A DNA stretch of 26,666 bases from Apostichopus leukothele (GCA_010014835.2 JAAAKB020000005.1:168991-195656); one strand, 5' to 3'. Positions 11,244-22,820 are shown, counted from the stretch's first letter. A program made the numbers and translations. The notes: generated from the letters alone by a model not told the origin.

Positions 11244-14200
11244 CTGAAACAGAAAAGAGATACAAACCCACCCCTATCAACCGTCAGCAAGTTCTGTATT
11301 TCAGGCTATCATGTATTAGTTGCCATGCCAAATGACATATATCAAGATAAAATTTGGGAATTAAATTTTAGAGAAATGAAATGAGTCACATATGCCCAAG
11401 ATTTGAGTCCCCTGGTTCATGATAATTCTTGACTGCATATAATGAAACATAAATCCATTGTCAAAAGTTTTGAAACAAGACAAAATGATAAATCTGGGCC
11501 AATCAAAGAAGGTTCCTTTATCTGTACCTTGCTGCAATGATTAAATTTATAGAGTTCCATTTTTCTTTTAGAGAAGTATAGAGCAAGTAGTCCATGTAGT
11601 CCATGTAAGTTGTAAAACCCTGGTTATAGTTATAGTTTATTGAAGGGTTTACAGTTTAATTAATTGCAAGAGACCTGTGGATTCAGTGGAATATCCTCAC
11701 TTTGTCAGCAATTTGTTTTACAGTTTTAAATATGTAAAACATCCTTATTAAGACATAAAGACCTGATCATGTGATACCAATGTTTTAAGTTACAATTGAA
11801 TTATATTTGATTTAGTTCAAGCCACTCCTTATCCCATGAATAGTGCCACTTCTTAATATTGAGACCTATCTTTATCCACCCTTGAAATGCATAGCTGTTT
11901 TATATAAAATTATGGACATATATGTGTATGTCCAAGATGACAATACATTTAATTTGCTGGAGAGATGAACAGACAGTTTGGTAAATTTCAGTTTCAATGA
12001 AGACTTCTAGTTAAATTGATTGTCTTAATTCACCAAGACTGTCAATCAATTAGTTCCTATCCTTAAATATGTGCCTCTGGGTCGGTGACAGTTGTCACTT
12101 TAGCTTGACAGAGCAGGGCAAGGGCAGGGGACTCAAAATATGTTCTTCCTGAAGCATCTCTTGCAGGTTGCCATGCTTTTCAAGACAATTTGATGATAGT
12201 ACTTTTTTTTAATGAAAACTACAACACAATGCTAAGAGTATGTGCTTAACCTACTGTTATGGTCAATATGATAATATAATATATCTAAGCATTTCATCAG
12301 ATGATAATAGCACAAGCAAAAATATCAACATGAACTATGCAGAATGTGAAAGGGAACTTCTAAACATTTGCATTATCTGTAAACAAGAGATTCAGACTCA
12401 ATTTCTGTCATGCTGCAATTCCAGAAAATAAATAGAAATGATAGTTAACTTTCCAAACCACAGTTAGTTACTATGTTAACTAGCCATAGACAAGGAGAGA
12501 AGAGCATATATTGTCTCGTTTCATCATCACACCCGCATCCAAGGTATCTATTTAGTGATTGGTCAGTAGTCACACATTGAAAAGACAGAGAATACAAACT
12601 CATGATTCCATATAGCCAAACAGAGAGATTAAAACATTTAAGTACAGCATATTTATGAAGGAATTAGATCTTTATGAAGATGCAACCTGAAGGAGCAATG
12701 AAACATAGTTTCACATAAAATCAAAGAGTATACATGTCTTACTGTCCCACTCAAATCAATATGTCCAATTGGTCTACTTGACCGTCTTAATTAATATGTC
12801 CAACACTTTTTATTGTCCATGCATCAATAGGTCCTAAAGGTTATCAGGTTGATTCATGTGGAATGGTCCTAGATACAGTAGGACTTACAATCTAATGATA
12901 TCAATAGGACTACTATATGTCCCAACATCTACTAATAGTTCTAATAACTCTTACTGTTCACTCACATCAAAAGTTACTATCAATATGTCTCACTGTCCCC
13001 TAACTTTATTATAACATGTCTGACTGTCCACTCACATTAATAACATGTCTTACTGTCCACTCACGTTAATAATAGGTCTCACTGTCCACTCATATCAAAA
13101 GTTACTATCCATGTCTTACTGTCCACTTACAATAATTATAACATGTATTACTGTCACTCACATTAATAACAGGTCTTAATGTCCACTCACATTACAAACA
13201 GGTCTTACTGTACACTCACATTAATAATATGTCTTACTGTCCACTCACATTAAAAGCAGGTCTTACTGTAGACTCACATTAATAACAAGTCTTACTGTCC
13301 ACTCACATTAAAAACAGGTCTTATAGTAGACTCACATTAATGTCTTACTGTCCACTCACATTAAAAACAGGTCTTACTGTCCACTCACATTAATAATAGG
13401 TCTTACTGTCCACTCACATTAAAAACAGGTCTTACTATCCACTCACATTAATAATATGTCTTACTGTCCACTCACATTAAAAACAGGTCATACTGTCCAC
13501 TCACATTAATAATAGGTCTTACCGTCCACTCACGATTGATATGTCCTGAGCTCTATAAACCAACTCACATTAATACTTCTAACAGGTACAACATTGTTAC
13601 ACACACTTCCCTCGCTTATGCTTAAATGGTAAAACAAACAAACACAAAATTGGTCCTAAACTTCTGTCTACTGCTTGCAAGAAGAATCAACATTGTTAGA
13701 TATTCATCTGGGTTGGAACTATCATGGTAAACTTGGTAAAGCAACTGAATGATTGAATTTTTTCATGTTAATTTTCATATTTTTTCTACAATCTTTCAAC
13801 TTTTATGTTGGTGGGATACTTTTCTGGATCTAATGTTATGCACAGAAGAAAAACAAGATGTTCAAATCTCAGACAAGCAGTCAGTTATTTGTTTCTATGA
13901 TTCACAAACCTCATATAAATTGAAGCTTGTAATGGACCGAGTTGAAAACTCTAACTTGTTAGTGGAGGACATGCCATCAACCACACATCAAGCAAGACTT
14001 GTATTGTTTTTACCAGAATTGCAGCAAACTTATTTCTCTCTCCCATTCCAATCAAAATTCAACAGTCACTTTTGAATACACTCTCAATACCAAAGTTTTC
14101 ATAGCAAAAGGCAACGGTGAAAAACTATGTCCGAGAGTACGCCAGGAAAGGTATCAAACATGAAAGTTCAATATGAGTAGGAATAAAAACAATTTCATTA

Positions 14201-14727
14201 AAATAATTTTTTAAGTAATGGCATAGTTCTATAGTCCATTAGCAAAACCAGCATAGCTAATTACAAATGCCTTCTATACAGAACTGTCTCACAATATGAA
14301 ACTTAGTCTTCCTTTCTTCAGTAGGAAATATTTACTTTGCAATGCTAGGGCAGAATATATTGTCCTTCAATGTCACTTACTTTATGGCATTCAGTAATTA
14401 TGTGAAGGTTTCAGTCATCTACATTGAAAGTAAACCATTTTGCAATATTTTGATCCATAGCGACCACTTTTTTTCACTGGGTCACCGCAATCAAAGGATT
14501 AGCAGTGATGGTTTGAAATCCCAAACGGGAAGTTGTCCAAAAATAATGAACGAAAAGGTACCTGGAAGGAAGTATTTTAAAGTACATAAATAGTTCCTCA
14601 CCCATTAGTTCAACACATATTTGTCAGTCAGACCAAACAATACGGAAAGTTCTACAGTTTACTTGGTCAAATTATTTCAAAGGATGAGTTGGATTTTTAC
14701 TGACAGTCTGTATCTCGGTATACTTAC
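11244..14727 (-). other. Slit intron (3.5 kb) between cluster copies a and b
   Basis: This intron is dominated by the 29-bp minisatellite at 12733-13570. A plus-strand frame of 108 codons at 13749-14075 is not recognisable as any family and lacks supporting context; I take it as chance. Confidence 0.8.
12733..13570 (+). repeat. 29-bp minisatellite with 58-bp dimeric order
   Basis: The core (about 13016-13543) has about 18 units of the type A(G/T)GTCTTACTGTCCACTCAC followed by ATTAATAA(T/C) or ATTAAAAAC. The two tail types alternate over most of the array, giving a 58-bp higher-order unit. Units left of about 13016 (from 12733) are degenerate and share only TGTC(T/C)..ACTGTCC blocks. Some units have small deletions. 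No spacers of unique sequence occur, so this is not a CRISPR array. Confidence 0.93.
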
Positions 14728-14799
14728 AAATTTCTCAGTGAGCCGAGCCCTCGAAATAATTTCCTTGACGTAACCAGCAACCTGTTATTACTGAGGTCC
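14728..14799 (-). CDS. slit: Slit-like D1 leucine-rich repeat exon, cluster copy a (partial gene)
   Basis: This internal 72-bp exon encodes one 24-residue leucine-rich repeat that begins DLSNNRLLV and ends FRGLGSLRNL. It has the LxLxxNxL...F..L..L..L pattern. The acceptor is preceded by a pyrimidine-rich tract (cttctctcttctcgcttccag) and the donor is GTAAGTAT, close to consensus. The exon is phase 2 at both ends, so the first G completes a Leu codon and the final TT opens the next one. It resembles the middle LRR of the Slit first LRR domain, and about 14 of 24 residues match the exon at 11172-11243. It lacks the PR(K/Q)AF motif of its two sister exons (it has SRKLF), so it could represent the preceding canonical repeat. 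It is the most upstream Slit exon I can find; nothing comparable was seen in the 11.9 kb to its right. Confidence 0.85.
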
Positions 14800-15079
14800 C
14801 TGGAAGCGAGAAGAGAGAAATAACACAGAAAAGTTAGAATACCATCAAATGCTTGTTTTCACTTCAAAGGTTAAGGCTGATGTCAACATGTATTAAGCAC
14901 ATAATTATGTTCAAACCTGAATGTAACTTGGAAAACTGACTGCAGAAATATTAATAAGAAAACTTTCTTCGGGAATACATCACTCATTTTTGGAGGGAGA
15001 ATGAAGATATTAACATTCTTCAGATATGTTTTGATAACTTTAAAGAAATAAGAGTAATACGTGTGAAAAGAGTCTTATT

Positions 15080-15300
15080 GAGTGGACCCCAAAGATCCAA
15101 GTATGAAGTTAAAATTAAGTTGTGTCCATAGGTTATTGTGTTATGAGGATTCAAGACAAGACTATGACCTCAAAATGACCTTCACCTTCAACATATGGGT
15201 AATCATACTCATGGACCCCACATACCTATTATGTAGTTAAATGAACCTTCTTTTATATTGTTTGGTATAGAACGTGATTGTCACTGTTCACATGGCGAAA
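15080..15300 (+). repeat. Dispersed TGACCT-core repeat, about 1.5 units
   Basis: TGGACCCCA(A/C)A recurs at about 15083 and 15211 (128 bp apart). TATGACCTCAAAATGACCTT lies between them, together with TTATTGTGTTATGAGGATT. It is related to the arrays at 4340-4540 and 19660-20300. Confidence 0.65.
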
Positions 15301-16602
15301 AAACACACTATAGTTGTGATGTGTTACTAGGTAAGATAATAAAGTAAACGGCAGCTAAAGATGACAATCAACAGCATCATAATACTGTTATGAGCAGACA
15401 TGTTTATAATAAAACCATTCTGTACATGTGAGAGAGTATTGACATTGTGGCAATCTCATTTGTTTTTCTGCACAATAAGTTACATACAGCAAATATACTG
15501 TAAGTTCATCAAGCAGCTTGCCCATAAATACCAATTTTCCCAGCATAGCAGTCTCATGGTTTTAGCTGCAATGTTAGCATCCTACCGACCAACCAGAACC
15601 ACCAAGCAACAAACCACCTCCCTTCAAAGCCTATCATTTGACATTTCCCTGTCAATGTGGGTATCTAATTTTATGAATGTCTAGTGGTCCCACACTGAGA
15701 CATACAATTCTATCTTTTCTCACCTCTTCCTACATTCCTCATCTTTCACAGTTCATGATTAACCTCTTGACCTTTAACCCTCACATTGTTTAATGTTTAT
15801 AGCTTTCATCTCCAGATATATTTATTCACTCAGATGTCTGCATAACCTGCAATATGTTGTTTCTTAATATGACAAGTCCCCATAACTCTTAGCACAGAAA
15901 TATCCAAGAAGAGTAGAGATCCCAACAATGACAGGTGATAGAAGGAGGAAAGGGACATTTGATTGCTGACAATTAAATATCTCAGGATGCTGAGAATTTA
16001 TGTCCTGGTTGCCAGGGGTTATATGGAGATGTCAATGAGAATATATCAAACAGCAAGCACTCTTCACAAAAGAGATATATGAAATGTAATTTAATAATAT
16101 TTCTATTTTGCTACTTGAGCCAAGTAGCAGAGCAGAATTATTAAAAGGGAGAAGAAAAGTACATCTCAAGTTATCACAAACCCAGGCTGATGGTTGTATT
16201 TTGCAGCCCTAGTATATATTCAACTAAGAGAACAATCACTGTATATACCTGCACAATGCAATAAAAATAAGCTTGACATTTATGCTTTCTGAAATGTTTC
16301 TAAAACACACTCCTTCTCTTTAAATTCCTGTTTTTGTCAATTTAACCATCTTAAAACAGCATTTTTAGTTGAGTTTTGACAGATCTTGTTTCTATGCAAT
16401 CTTACATTTAAATCACACATGAAACAATACAGTTCATTAATTTCCCATTATTGGAATGTAGTGACATATCATTTGTAAAGTTTGACTTTCTCTCTTTTTC
16501 CTCTTCCCAGAGACAACTACCACGATGAATGGTGTCCGGCAATCGTATTAATTGCATTAATTACTGACTCATCATTAAACCTTGGTTTGGTGATACATCT
16601 AC

Positions 16603-16621
16603 GGGTAGGAGGGTGGGGTGG
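16603..16621 (+). repeat. G-rich stretch
   Basis: GGGTAGGAGGGTGGGGTGG has three G-runs of three or more plus GG pairs. It has weak to moderate quadruplex potential and no associated gene. Confidence 0.4.
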
Positions 16622-17204
16622 TGTCGTTACAGTTTGATCACTGGCAATATGTAGGTTTGGCAAAATGGTTGACAAAGTGCAAAAAAGTTGCATTTAATCA
16701 ATTTCATTGATGTTTGCTGCCAGGAATATTATGGCACCTGTAAATACCAGGAACCCTACTTTTTTTTGTAGAATGCACTGATACATTAATTCTTCCTCTT
16801 GGCTATCAAAGCATTGGCAAGAAGTAGAGCACCGTACAAGTGGGTTAAAGTTCACTGGAAACTTTCCATTCCCTGACAGAACTTCTTTGCTAAAGGGATT
16901 GAAAGACTTTAATATTATCATCATCATCCGACTGTGTCCAGGAGCTAATTCTCGAAGCTTTTGTGCTTTGCTTAACCGTAGCTTTACAAACATTTACTCT
17001 GTTAGATTGAGAGTGTGTCCTAATTCCTTCTCAATGTGACCTAGATTACCGTACAAAAAGTAGCTCAACATTTCTAACCCTCATAATCTCATTTTGCTTT
17101 GCATCCTCCATAATATCAGCTGGAATAGCTTACAATTTTGGAAGGAAATCGGCTTTGTATTCATTGCTGACATGTTTGTCTCGGGTTTGTACATAAAAAG
17201 CTGC

Positions 17205-17230
17205 AACTTATAGACCATAGACTATAAGTT
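17205..17230. repeat. Short perfect inverted repeat
   Basis: AACTTATAG and CTATAAGTT form 9-bp perfect arms around an 8-base loop (accataga) that itself carries a second ATAG. It may be a chance hairpin in AT-rich DNA. Confidence 0.5.
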
Positions 17231-19659
17231 TGAAGACAAAAATCAGCAACAGAAAATATATATAGATGTTGGTTTTCAAAAACTATGAAATATTTTTAAA
17301 GGTAATTTGTGAAACATACAAGATGGTCAGATGACAAGTTGTCATTTACATTTATTAATATTGTGTAACACATCAAACTTCTTTTCTGCTCATAGTCATC
17401 CTCTCCATAAATCATCAATAAAATTAATATAAAAAGGCAGTGCTAGAGCAGATATTGTAGAATAAAATGAGGAAATTTCTCCTTTATCTTTTTTAATAGT
17501 TGTTGTTTGCAAAAACCTAGATTGATTGATAAATTCAACCAAATAAAATAGAATGGTTGCTTGTACACAAGTTTGTCACATAATAAACTTTTACCATTTA
17601 GTACAATAAATATGACTACAATTTACTTGAAACTGTTCATTTTTTTTCATCTAAGGTTATTAAATTGGGTAATGAGTCTTTGATCATTTGCAGCCACAGA
17701 GGCGATAACTTCCACACAAAACAACCGATAGAATAGTGGACATTTTTGCCAATCCACTCCGACAGTTAGGCGTCAATGTTTGCACCTTGGGGCCAATGCA
17801 GGTCAGTAATAAAGACACTACCCTCCAGTGAGCAAAGAACTACACCACAAAGTCATTATTAAGTTGACAAAATCTCCTCAGGAAATATAACTTTCCATTC
17901 AAGACATCACAGTCTTGCCGGGTTTTAAAGAAAATGAAAACTCACAGACTAGCTTGTAACAAAACTTTATGCAAACATGCCGACCAACAGGCATATTTCT
18001 AGGCTCTACCTGGCAAAATACTGCTGATTGTCTAATAACATGCAAGAGCACTGTGCTCATGGTCTTGGGGCGGCGGTCGGTCGTCACTTAGGGATAGCAT
18101 TGGGTTTAGAGCTACTACAATACAGTTCAAATTTGGTTTAATTTTGCAAATATTCCACAAATTGAGCAGAGGGATTCAGAGTTGAAAAGCTTAGGGTTAT
18201 GACACTCCTAGGAATGGCGGCCTACAGCACAAGGGAATACGGTCTTTCCTGAAATAAAGAGATCACTCTAATGGTATAATGACCACATTAAAAGTTAGAC
18301 AAACTTCCTGGAGGGAAGTGGGCCAAAAAAAACAATATTATTTCCCCAAATCTGGTAAAAGCTACATATATGCAAAGCTGCAATAGTAGAGGGCTCTACA
18401 GTATGATATATATATATTGCAGGTTTAGTACATGGATATAACATGCTACTGTGAACATTCTTGAAACTTGTTTACATATTAATACGGGAAAGAACATCTT
18501 TAACATTTCCCCAGACCACTTTTTCTTCTCTAAATATTAAAGCAAGCAAATAATGTTTGTTCGTCTCTGGGTGTGATAGGAAATGCCATATGGCAAACAG
18601 CAGTTTTCATCAATTAATCACACATCTGAGGTAACAAATTAAAATTACTGTTCACACAAAATGAAATTATACACTCTCTGAACTGCTTTCTCATCAAATG
18701 AGTTTTCATATGACTTGGAAAACTAAATTTATTACAACATTCTGAGGATTTTTATACTTTTTTTGCTGAGGGTCATGAAGCTTGACACAGATAAATGTGA
18801 GGCAGAGGGCACAAAACATATCCGATCAATCAAAACCTGTCGGCTATCCTTTAACCCAGCCCATTTTCATTAAGCCTTTACTCAACCTGCCCTACTCTTT
18901 TTAAAATTACAAATCTTTGTCAAGTCCCAACATAGTTCAGAGCAATTTCCCCTAATCAAATTCAGTGACAAATTCACAGAAGTAAAGTTTCATCTTTTAC
19001 ACAAAGTTTCTACATCATAGAATTTCTGTGTAATGGTTATTTTACTCATGTGACAAACTACTGTAAGCCTGCTAAAACATTTACAGGATTCTGTTCAATC
19101 ACATTTCTTAACTAACAGTCTTATTTAAGAACCCAACAAGATAGCATAGAGGAGAACATGTATGGGAGTATATATAAGATAGGTACAGTTAAACCTGAAT
19201 TATACGGACACACTGGGTACCGAGGCTGTCCAGCAATGAGAGCAAATCTAGATAGTTTAGTGCCTTAAATCATATTGCAGATTGCTACTGTAATGAACAA
19301 TATAATGTACTTGATACCAGTCATGTACAGTGTTACAGCATAGCACCCTTGGCATTAACGTCATATTCTGTATTTACTGTGCTTGATCTTGTATGAATCT
19401 TACAGCACGGTGCAGTTGAAGTATTATGCAATTATGAGTAGTTAATGGACATTGCATCTGGATAATTAAGGACAGTATAATCCATATTTTATGTGATATA
19501 TACAATTAAATACTACTTTCCATAGATATATCTAATGAACTTGAAAACTGAGTGCATCAATGCTTGTAAGATTTTCAAATCGTGCCTGTTATTGACTTCC
19601 AGTGACCACCGGCAAGGTTCTTGCACTCATTCACGTTTTGGAGCTGAGGTGTTTTAATA

Positions 19660-20300
19660 CATTGTTTTAAGACTTTGGCCTGTGAAATGACCTTGACCTC
19701 CACAGAAAGCAAGAGAGTTCTTATGCTCATCAGGGTGGATCAACATATTAAGTAGGAAGTTTATCCAACCTTATTTGTAGAGTTGTACAGAGGTTATAAG
19801 AACTTGAACTCTTGGTCCCATCAAATGACCTTTAACTCTTCACTAAACAACAGAGTTCTCAAACTGATTCAGTTGCTCCACATACCTTGTATGAAGTTCA
19901 TCCAAGCTTCTCTATTGAGTGCAGCTATCAGGTCTAAAAGATTTTTCGTCCTATTGTGACCTCTGATCTCCGAAAAAAAACACATCCTTTATTGATTTGC
20001 TTAGTTTGGTGGATCCACACACTAAGAATAACATTCACACAAGCTTCACTTTGGATTTATCATTCTTACAAGGTTTTCATAACCTTGATCTCATGCTGAC
20101 CTTAAATGACCTTTGATTTCGCCCTTCTTTCTTTATTCACAAAGGTGGTTCCAACTTCCACATACCAATAACATTGATCTCAGCTTTACACTTATGGAAT
20201 TATATTATTTACTAAATTGTCAGAATTTTGACCTATGACCTCAATTGACATTTGACCTCCACCAATCTCCACACGGTTCTGGCAGACACCAAAAGTACTC
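19660..20300 (+). repeat. Degenerate tandem array, about 140-bp period, TGACCT cores
   Basis: Five cores of the type (A)AATGACC(T)TTGAC(C)TCC occur with TGAC at 19688, 19826, 19957, 20107 and 20246, spacings 138, 131, 150 and 139 bp. Between cores the order is conserved: a gttct(c/t) element, then cca(c)ata, then a TATGAAGTTCATCCAAGCTT-like element, then a run ending in AAGGTTTTCA or similar. It is strongly diverged between units. The same family appears as short fragments at 4340-4540 and 15080-15300. Confidence 0.8.
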
Positions 20301-21783
20301 TAAGCTCATATCTAGTATGAACTTCAACGAAGCGGTACTATCTTGAGTCATATTTACATTCAGGTGTAACACACACACACAAATTTACAACACCAACCCT
20401 AGCGGTGCATCCTTTTGCTTTTGGCAAATGTAAATATTCTATAGTTGTCATAAGGAAGTTTTGAGAAGTATGTTGAGATATGTTGAATTATTTTGGGTCA
20501 CTTGGTTTGCTTTGAATTGTTCATTTCAATCACTACTATACAGTTGTTAACACTTCTATCCTTTGGTATATACATATGTGCTGTCTGCCTCAGTCATCCT
20601 TGAAATAATTAATGACCTTAACACAGCAGTTTGACCCAATAGCCTTGTGTTTGATATATAATCTTCTTTACAGAGATTAATCTGCTGATGGATTTTATTT
20701 CTACTGCATGAAGCTTCACGAGAAGTTGATTTGCAGGTTTGCGATGATTGTTCACACAGAGTCATCCAAATCCATGTACAGCACTTTTGTATTGCTTGTA
20801 ATTCCTTAATTGATGCTTGCAAGGCTATCATTTAATTTAATCCAATAGCAAGTACACTGACAGGTAATTAGCTATTGACCCATCTTCTAGGCCGTATGAA
20901 TGACCACTGTTTACAGATCTTTCCTAAGTTTCCTAATCTATGTAAGCAATTAAGTTTTTGACATGTATTGAATCTTCAACACTGGAAAGAAGTAAGAATA
21001 GATTAAGATCTATATTTTGATATAACGATTGGGCTGAATGAATCAACTGTATCATTGGCAATTGTCTTCTATAGGAAGCCTTTTTTTGGGACTGAATTGA
21101 GGAATACAATCAGTTTGTGAATACCTTGCATATATATGGTTAATATAAAAACCTAATTACACAAACTACTTACAGTAGGCCTAACAATGGCAAAATATGT
21201 TGGGATATCTTGTGTAGTAACACGGATTTGAAAACTGCAGTTAAAGTGAAGACACCAAAGATAGTTGAGAAATAAGACGAAGGCTTTTAAAATATACCCA
21301 AACTGGTTACATGATTACATCTGCCCTAAATTCTGGTTAGGATGGCATTCTGGTTAGTTGGATGGATTGAAATATAATGCCCTGAACCAGTTGGTATTGA
21401 AAGATATTCCATTATTAATGTATTAATTAACAAATAAAAACAATACTGAAAATTGCTGCCTTTCAACACTAATTCAAATTCTAAATATAAAACAAGATCT
21501 ACTTTCTTCTATCATCAAATCCTTGTTTGTAGCCTTGTAACACTTCTTCAATATATGTAAACAAAATGCATATCTCTCTTTAGAGCCTCAGATTAGTAAC
21601 ACACACCAAGCATCTATTTACAAATTGTTTTCATGTTGCCACACCTGAAAAGCTGATCCAACAGCAGAAATCAATAACAATTTCCAGAGTGAAATTACAC
21701 TAATGGCATTTCCAAAAGCTTACAAATTAAGGAACACTGTACAAATTGAGACATGTTTTGATACTGAGGAAGGAGGCCCTAAC

Positions 21784-21975
21784 CTTTGTGTATTTTACAT
21801 TTTGGGGTTTTCTTCTAATACTCTCAGGTCCATTGTTCCTGCTACACTGAAATATGAAGCCATTTATTGATTGGTCTATACACTCTCCATTGATACACTT
21901 TGCAAGATATTGACATTTTTCCTTTGAAGGCCTGCCAACAAAATTCTCATTTCTGTGCGTAGATCCACAATTAAT
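21784..21975 (-). CDS. Tentative exon with an EGF-like cysteine pattern
   Basis: A minus-strand frame open from the candidate acceptor gttgtgcag to a candidate donor AAG|GTTAGG would give 64 codons, phase 0 to 0. It contains INCGST and then CQYLAKCINGECIDQSINGF ending in FQC: C-x5-C-x4-C-x11-C. CxNGxC followed by a Gly-Phe and Cys resembles an EGF module, but one cysteine of the usual CxC pair is missing, as is the final one. It lies about 850 bp downstream, on the same strand, of the SMB-like frame at 22821-23081. It could be an exon of a gene inside or beside the Slit intron, a decayed exon, or chance. Slit EGF modules follow D4 and would not be expected here. Confidence 0.22.
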
Positions 21976-22335
21976 CTGCACAACTTTTTTTTCTAGAGCC
22001 ATGGAGAGCCATGGAGACACATTTCAGTCAATGTAGTAGTAGTAGTGGCAGGCTATTATTGTAATATTGCAATGCAAATGCAACTCAATGTAGTAATTGA
22101 AGGAGTTTTCTTAAGGATATTAATCAAAGAAAATGTGGTATTCATGCAAGGTATGTCTTTAGTTGGCATAATTATGAATTATTATAATAATTGAACAAAC
22201 TTTGCCTTTATAAGGCACTATCAATTCTGTTTTTCTGTTTTCTTCAGTTAAATATTTGCAATCAGGATGCCAAACAAGATTTGTGCATACAAAAAAGAAT
22301 TTCTAAATTGTAAAAATCAGTATTATTCTAAAGAA

Positions 22336-22580
22336 ATTAGAATGCTTGCTGTATGCTATTAGAATGCTTTCTGTATGCTATTAGAATGCTTTCTGTATGC
22401 TATTAGAATGCTTTCTGTATGCTATTAGGATGCTTGCTGTATGCTATTAGAATGCTTGCTGTATGCTATTAGAATGCTTGCTATATGCTATCAGAATGCT
22501 TGCTATATGCGATTAGAATGCTTGCTGTATGCTATTAGAATGTGTGCTGTATGCTATTAGAATGCTTGCTTTATAATGCT
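22336..22580 (+). repeat. 22-bp minisatellite, about 11 copies
   Basis: The unit ATTAGAATGCTTGCTGTATGCT is repeated head to tail with few changes (GCTTT versus GCTTG, ATATGC versus GTATGC, one ATTAGG, one ATCAG). Variants cluster in neighbouring units, suggesting recent slippage or unequal exchange. It is non-coding; the period is not a multiple of three. Confidence 0.95.
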
Positions 22581-22820
22581 AGATATGACCAACTACCTGA
22601 TATGTTGGTAGATGGACATCTTATGGGTACCTCCTGAAAGGACCACACACATTATTACAATGTACCTTGCCCTGCTCTTGCATATGTCCAATCAACTTTC
22701 CCAAGGTTCATTATAGAGGTAAATATAGGACCTGTGGGATGTATTTACTACTCCATCGGGAATCATCCTCTGGGAACCACCCCTGAGTGAATGCATTAAA
22801 AGGTTTTTCCAAGCAAAGTT

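Noticed and set aside
12733-13570. CRISPR-like array
   Set aside because: The repeats are head to tail with no unique spacers, and the window is eukaryotic.
13749-14075. 108-codon plus-strand frame
   Set aside because: It is the longest plus-strand frame but its translation matches nothing I know, and it sits in a Slit intron antisense to the gene without flanking gene signals.
17134-17206. Possible extra LRR exon with a GTAAGC donor
   Set aside because: The nearest acceptor gives 73 bp, out of phase with the other LRR exons, has no pyrimidine tract, and the translation lacks the LxxN pattern.
17899-18087. 62-codon minus-strand frame
   Set aside because: Short, no motif, no splice context.
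19378-19389. TGTGCTTGATCT, matching the 5' part of miR-218, a microRNA hosted by vertebrate Slit genes
   Set aside because: It lies on the strand opposite to Slit, similarity ends after 12 bases, and the flanks do not fold into a precursor hairpin (only about 7 bp of stem).
20556-20831. 91-codon minus-strand frame with several cysteines
   Set aside because: The cysteine spacing fits no module I recognise, and two other frames in the same stretch are also open, so it gives no coding signal.
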